A stretch of 25,893 nucleotides of DNA from Promethearchaeota archaeon (GTDB lineage Archaea > Asgardarchaeota > Lokiarchaeia > Sigynarchaeales > SOKP01): contig WJKD01000448.1 in assembly GCA_014729315.1 (NCBI GenBank), positions 1 to 25,893 on the forward strand, given 5' to 3'. This document shows, piece after piece, positions 25,804-25,893 of this stretch. Numbering within the stretch: position 1 is the stretch's first letter; each line of letters opens with the position of its first letter. Below the pieces are notes generated by a model, which did not search any database, was not told the origin of the DNA, and worked only from the letters and a program-made list of their open reading frames with translations. The position numbers and the translations under genes were made by a program.

Positions 25804-25893
25804 ATTTCATCATATTCCCCAGTGGGAATTTCACGTTATTCCCCACTTGTTTTTAATCTAGCGATATAATAAACAGATTAAAAATAAGAGTCA
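25798..25893 (+). mobile_element. Probable left end of an IS21-like element, cut by the window edge
   Basis: The sequence from TGT at 25798 has an IS21-like terminal layout: a 5'-TG end, two copies of TATTCCCCA at 25813-25821 and 25837-25845, and a palindrome ATTCCC-CAGT-GGGAAT at 25814-25829. It begins exactly where the IS1634-type transposase frame stops, so it probably inserted into that gene. TATAAT at 25865-25870 may be the -10 of an istA promoter pointing right. The transposase itself lies beyond the window. This is a recognition-based call without a database check. Confidence 0.45.
25813..25845. repeat. Direct repeat TATTCCCCA x2 with palindrome
   Basis: TATTCCCCA occurs at 25813-25821 and 25837-25845, 24 bases apart. 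The first copy is part of the palindrome ATTCCC/GGGAAT (25814-25829). Multiple short end repeats of this sort serve as transposase binding sites in IS21-type elements. Confidence 0.7.

Noticed and set aside
25237..25869. + strand open frames over the insertion-sequence remnant
   Set aside because: They are antisense to the transposase fragments, which have clear IS1634-type motifs; the higher GC of the element opens such frames by chance.
1..25893. CRISPR arrays, tRNA or rRNA genes
   Set aside because: No regularly spaced repeats, tRNA-like cloverleaf sequence or rRNA stretch was recognised.

Overview
The window is AT-rich DNA, probably from a diderm (Gram-negative) bacterium. The main evidence is a MotA/MotB-type (ZorA/ZorB-like) inner-membrane motor whose second subunit has an OmpA-type peptidoglycan-binding end. 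TTG and GTG starts and weak ribosome sites are common. AT-rich, CHAT-protease-rich loci of this kind suggest Desulfobacterota or another large-genome environmental lineage, but the sequence alone does not settle the taxon.

Layout. Positions 1-401 are a leader with a candidate promoter, a 24-codon mini-ORF with a good ribosome site and small hairpins. Positions 402-24455 hold 13 genes on the + strand, overlapping or spaced by at most 85 bp, so probably one operon. In order they are: a small EACC1-like membrane protein; three CHAT cysteine proteases with different partner modules (CHAT-Clp repeats, Ser/Thr kinase-CHAT, Hsp70-like-pseudokinase-CHAT); an unrecognised 358-aa protein; a ZorA-like and a ZorB-like motor subunit; a 1067-aa TPR-like protein; a ClpB-like single-ring AAA+ unfoldase; a Ser/Thr kinase-TPR protein; a coiled-coil protein; a GrpE-like protein; a long DnaK; and a zinc-ribbon-TPR protein whose frame stays open past its stop codon into an SH3-like tail. 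Positions 24645-25893 are mobile-element debris of visibly higher GC: a 5'-truncated, frameshifted IS1634-type transposase on the - strand, abutting what looks like the left end of an IS21-like element.

How the genes may work together (inference). The three CHAT proteases carry Clp repeats, a kinase, and an Hsp70-like domain. The downstream half of the operon encodes a stand-alone counterpart of each: the ClpB-like ATPase, the kinase-TPR protein, and DnaK with a GrpE-like partner. The locus therefore looks like a chaperone/disaggregase/kinase network wired to three proteases and coupled to a proton- or ion-driven envelope motor. In Zorya anti-phage systems a related motor detects phage entry and acts through DNA-targeting effectors. 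No nuclease or helicase is seen here, so proteolysis by CHAT is the natural candidate output. I propose it as a candidate undescribed conflict or stress-response system; its function is unproven.
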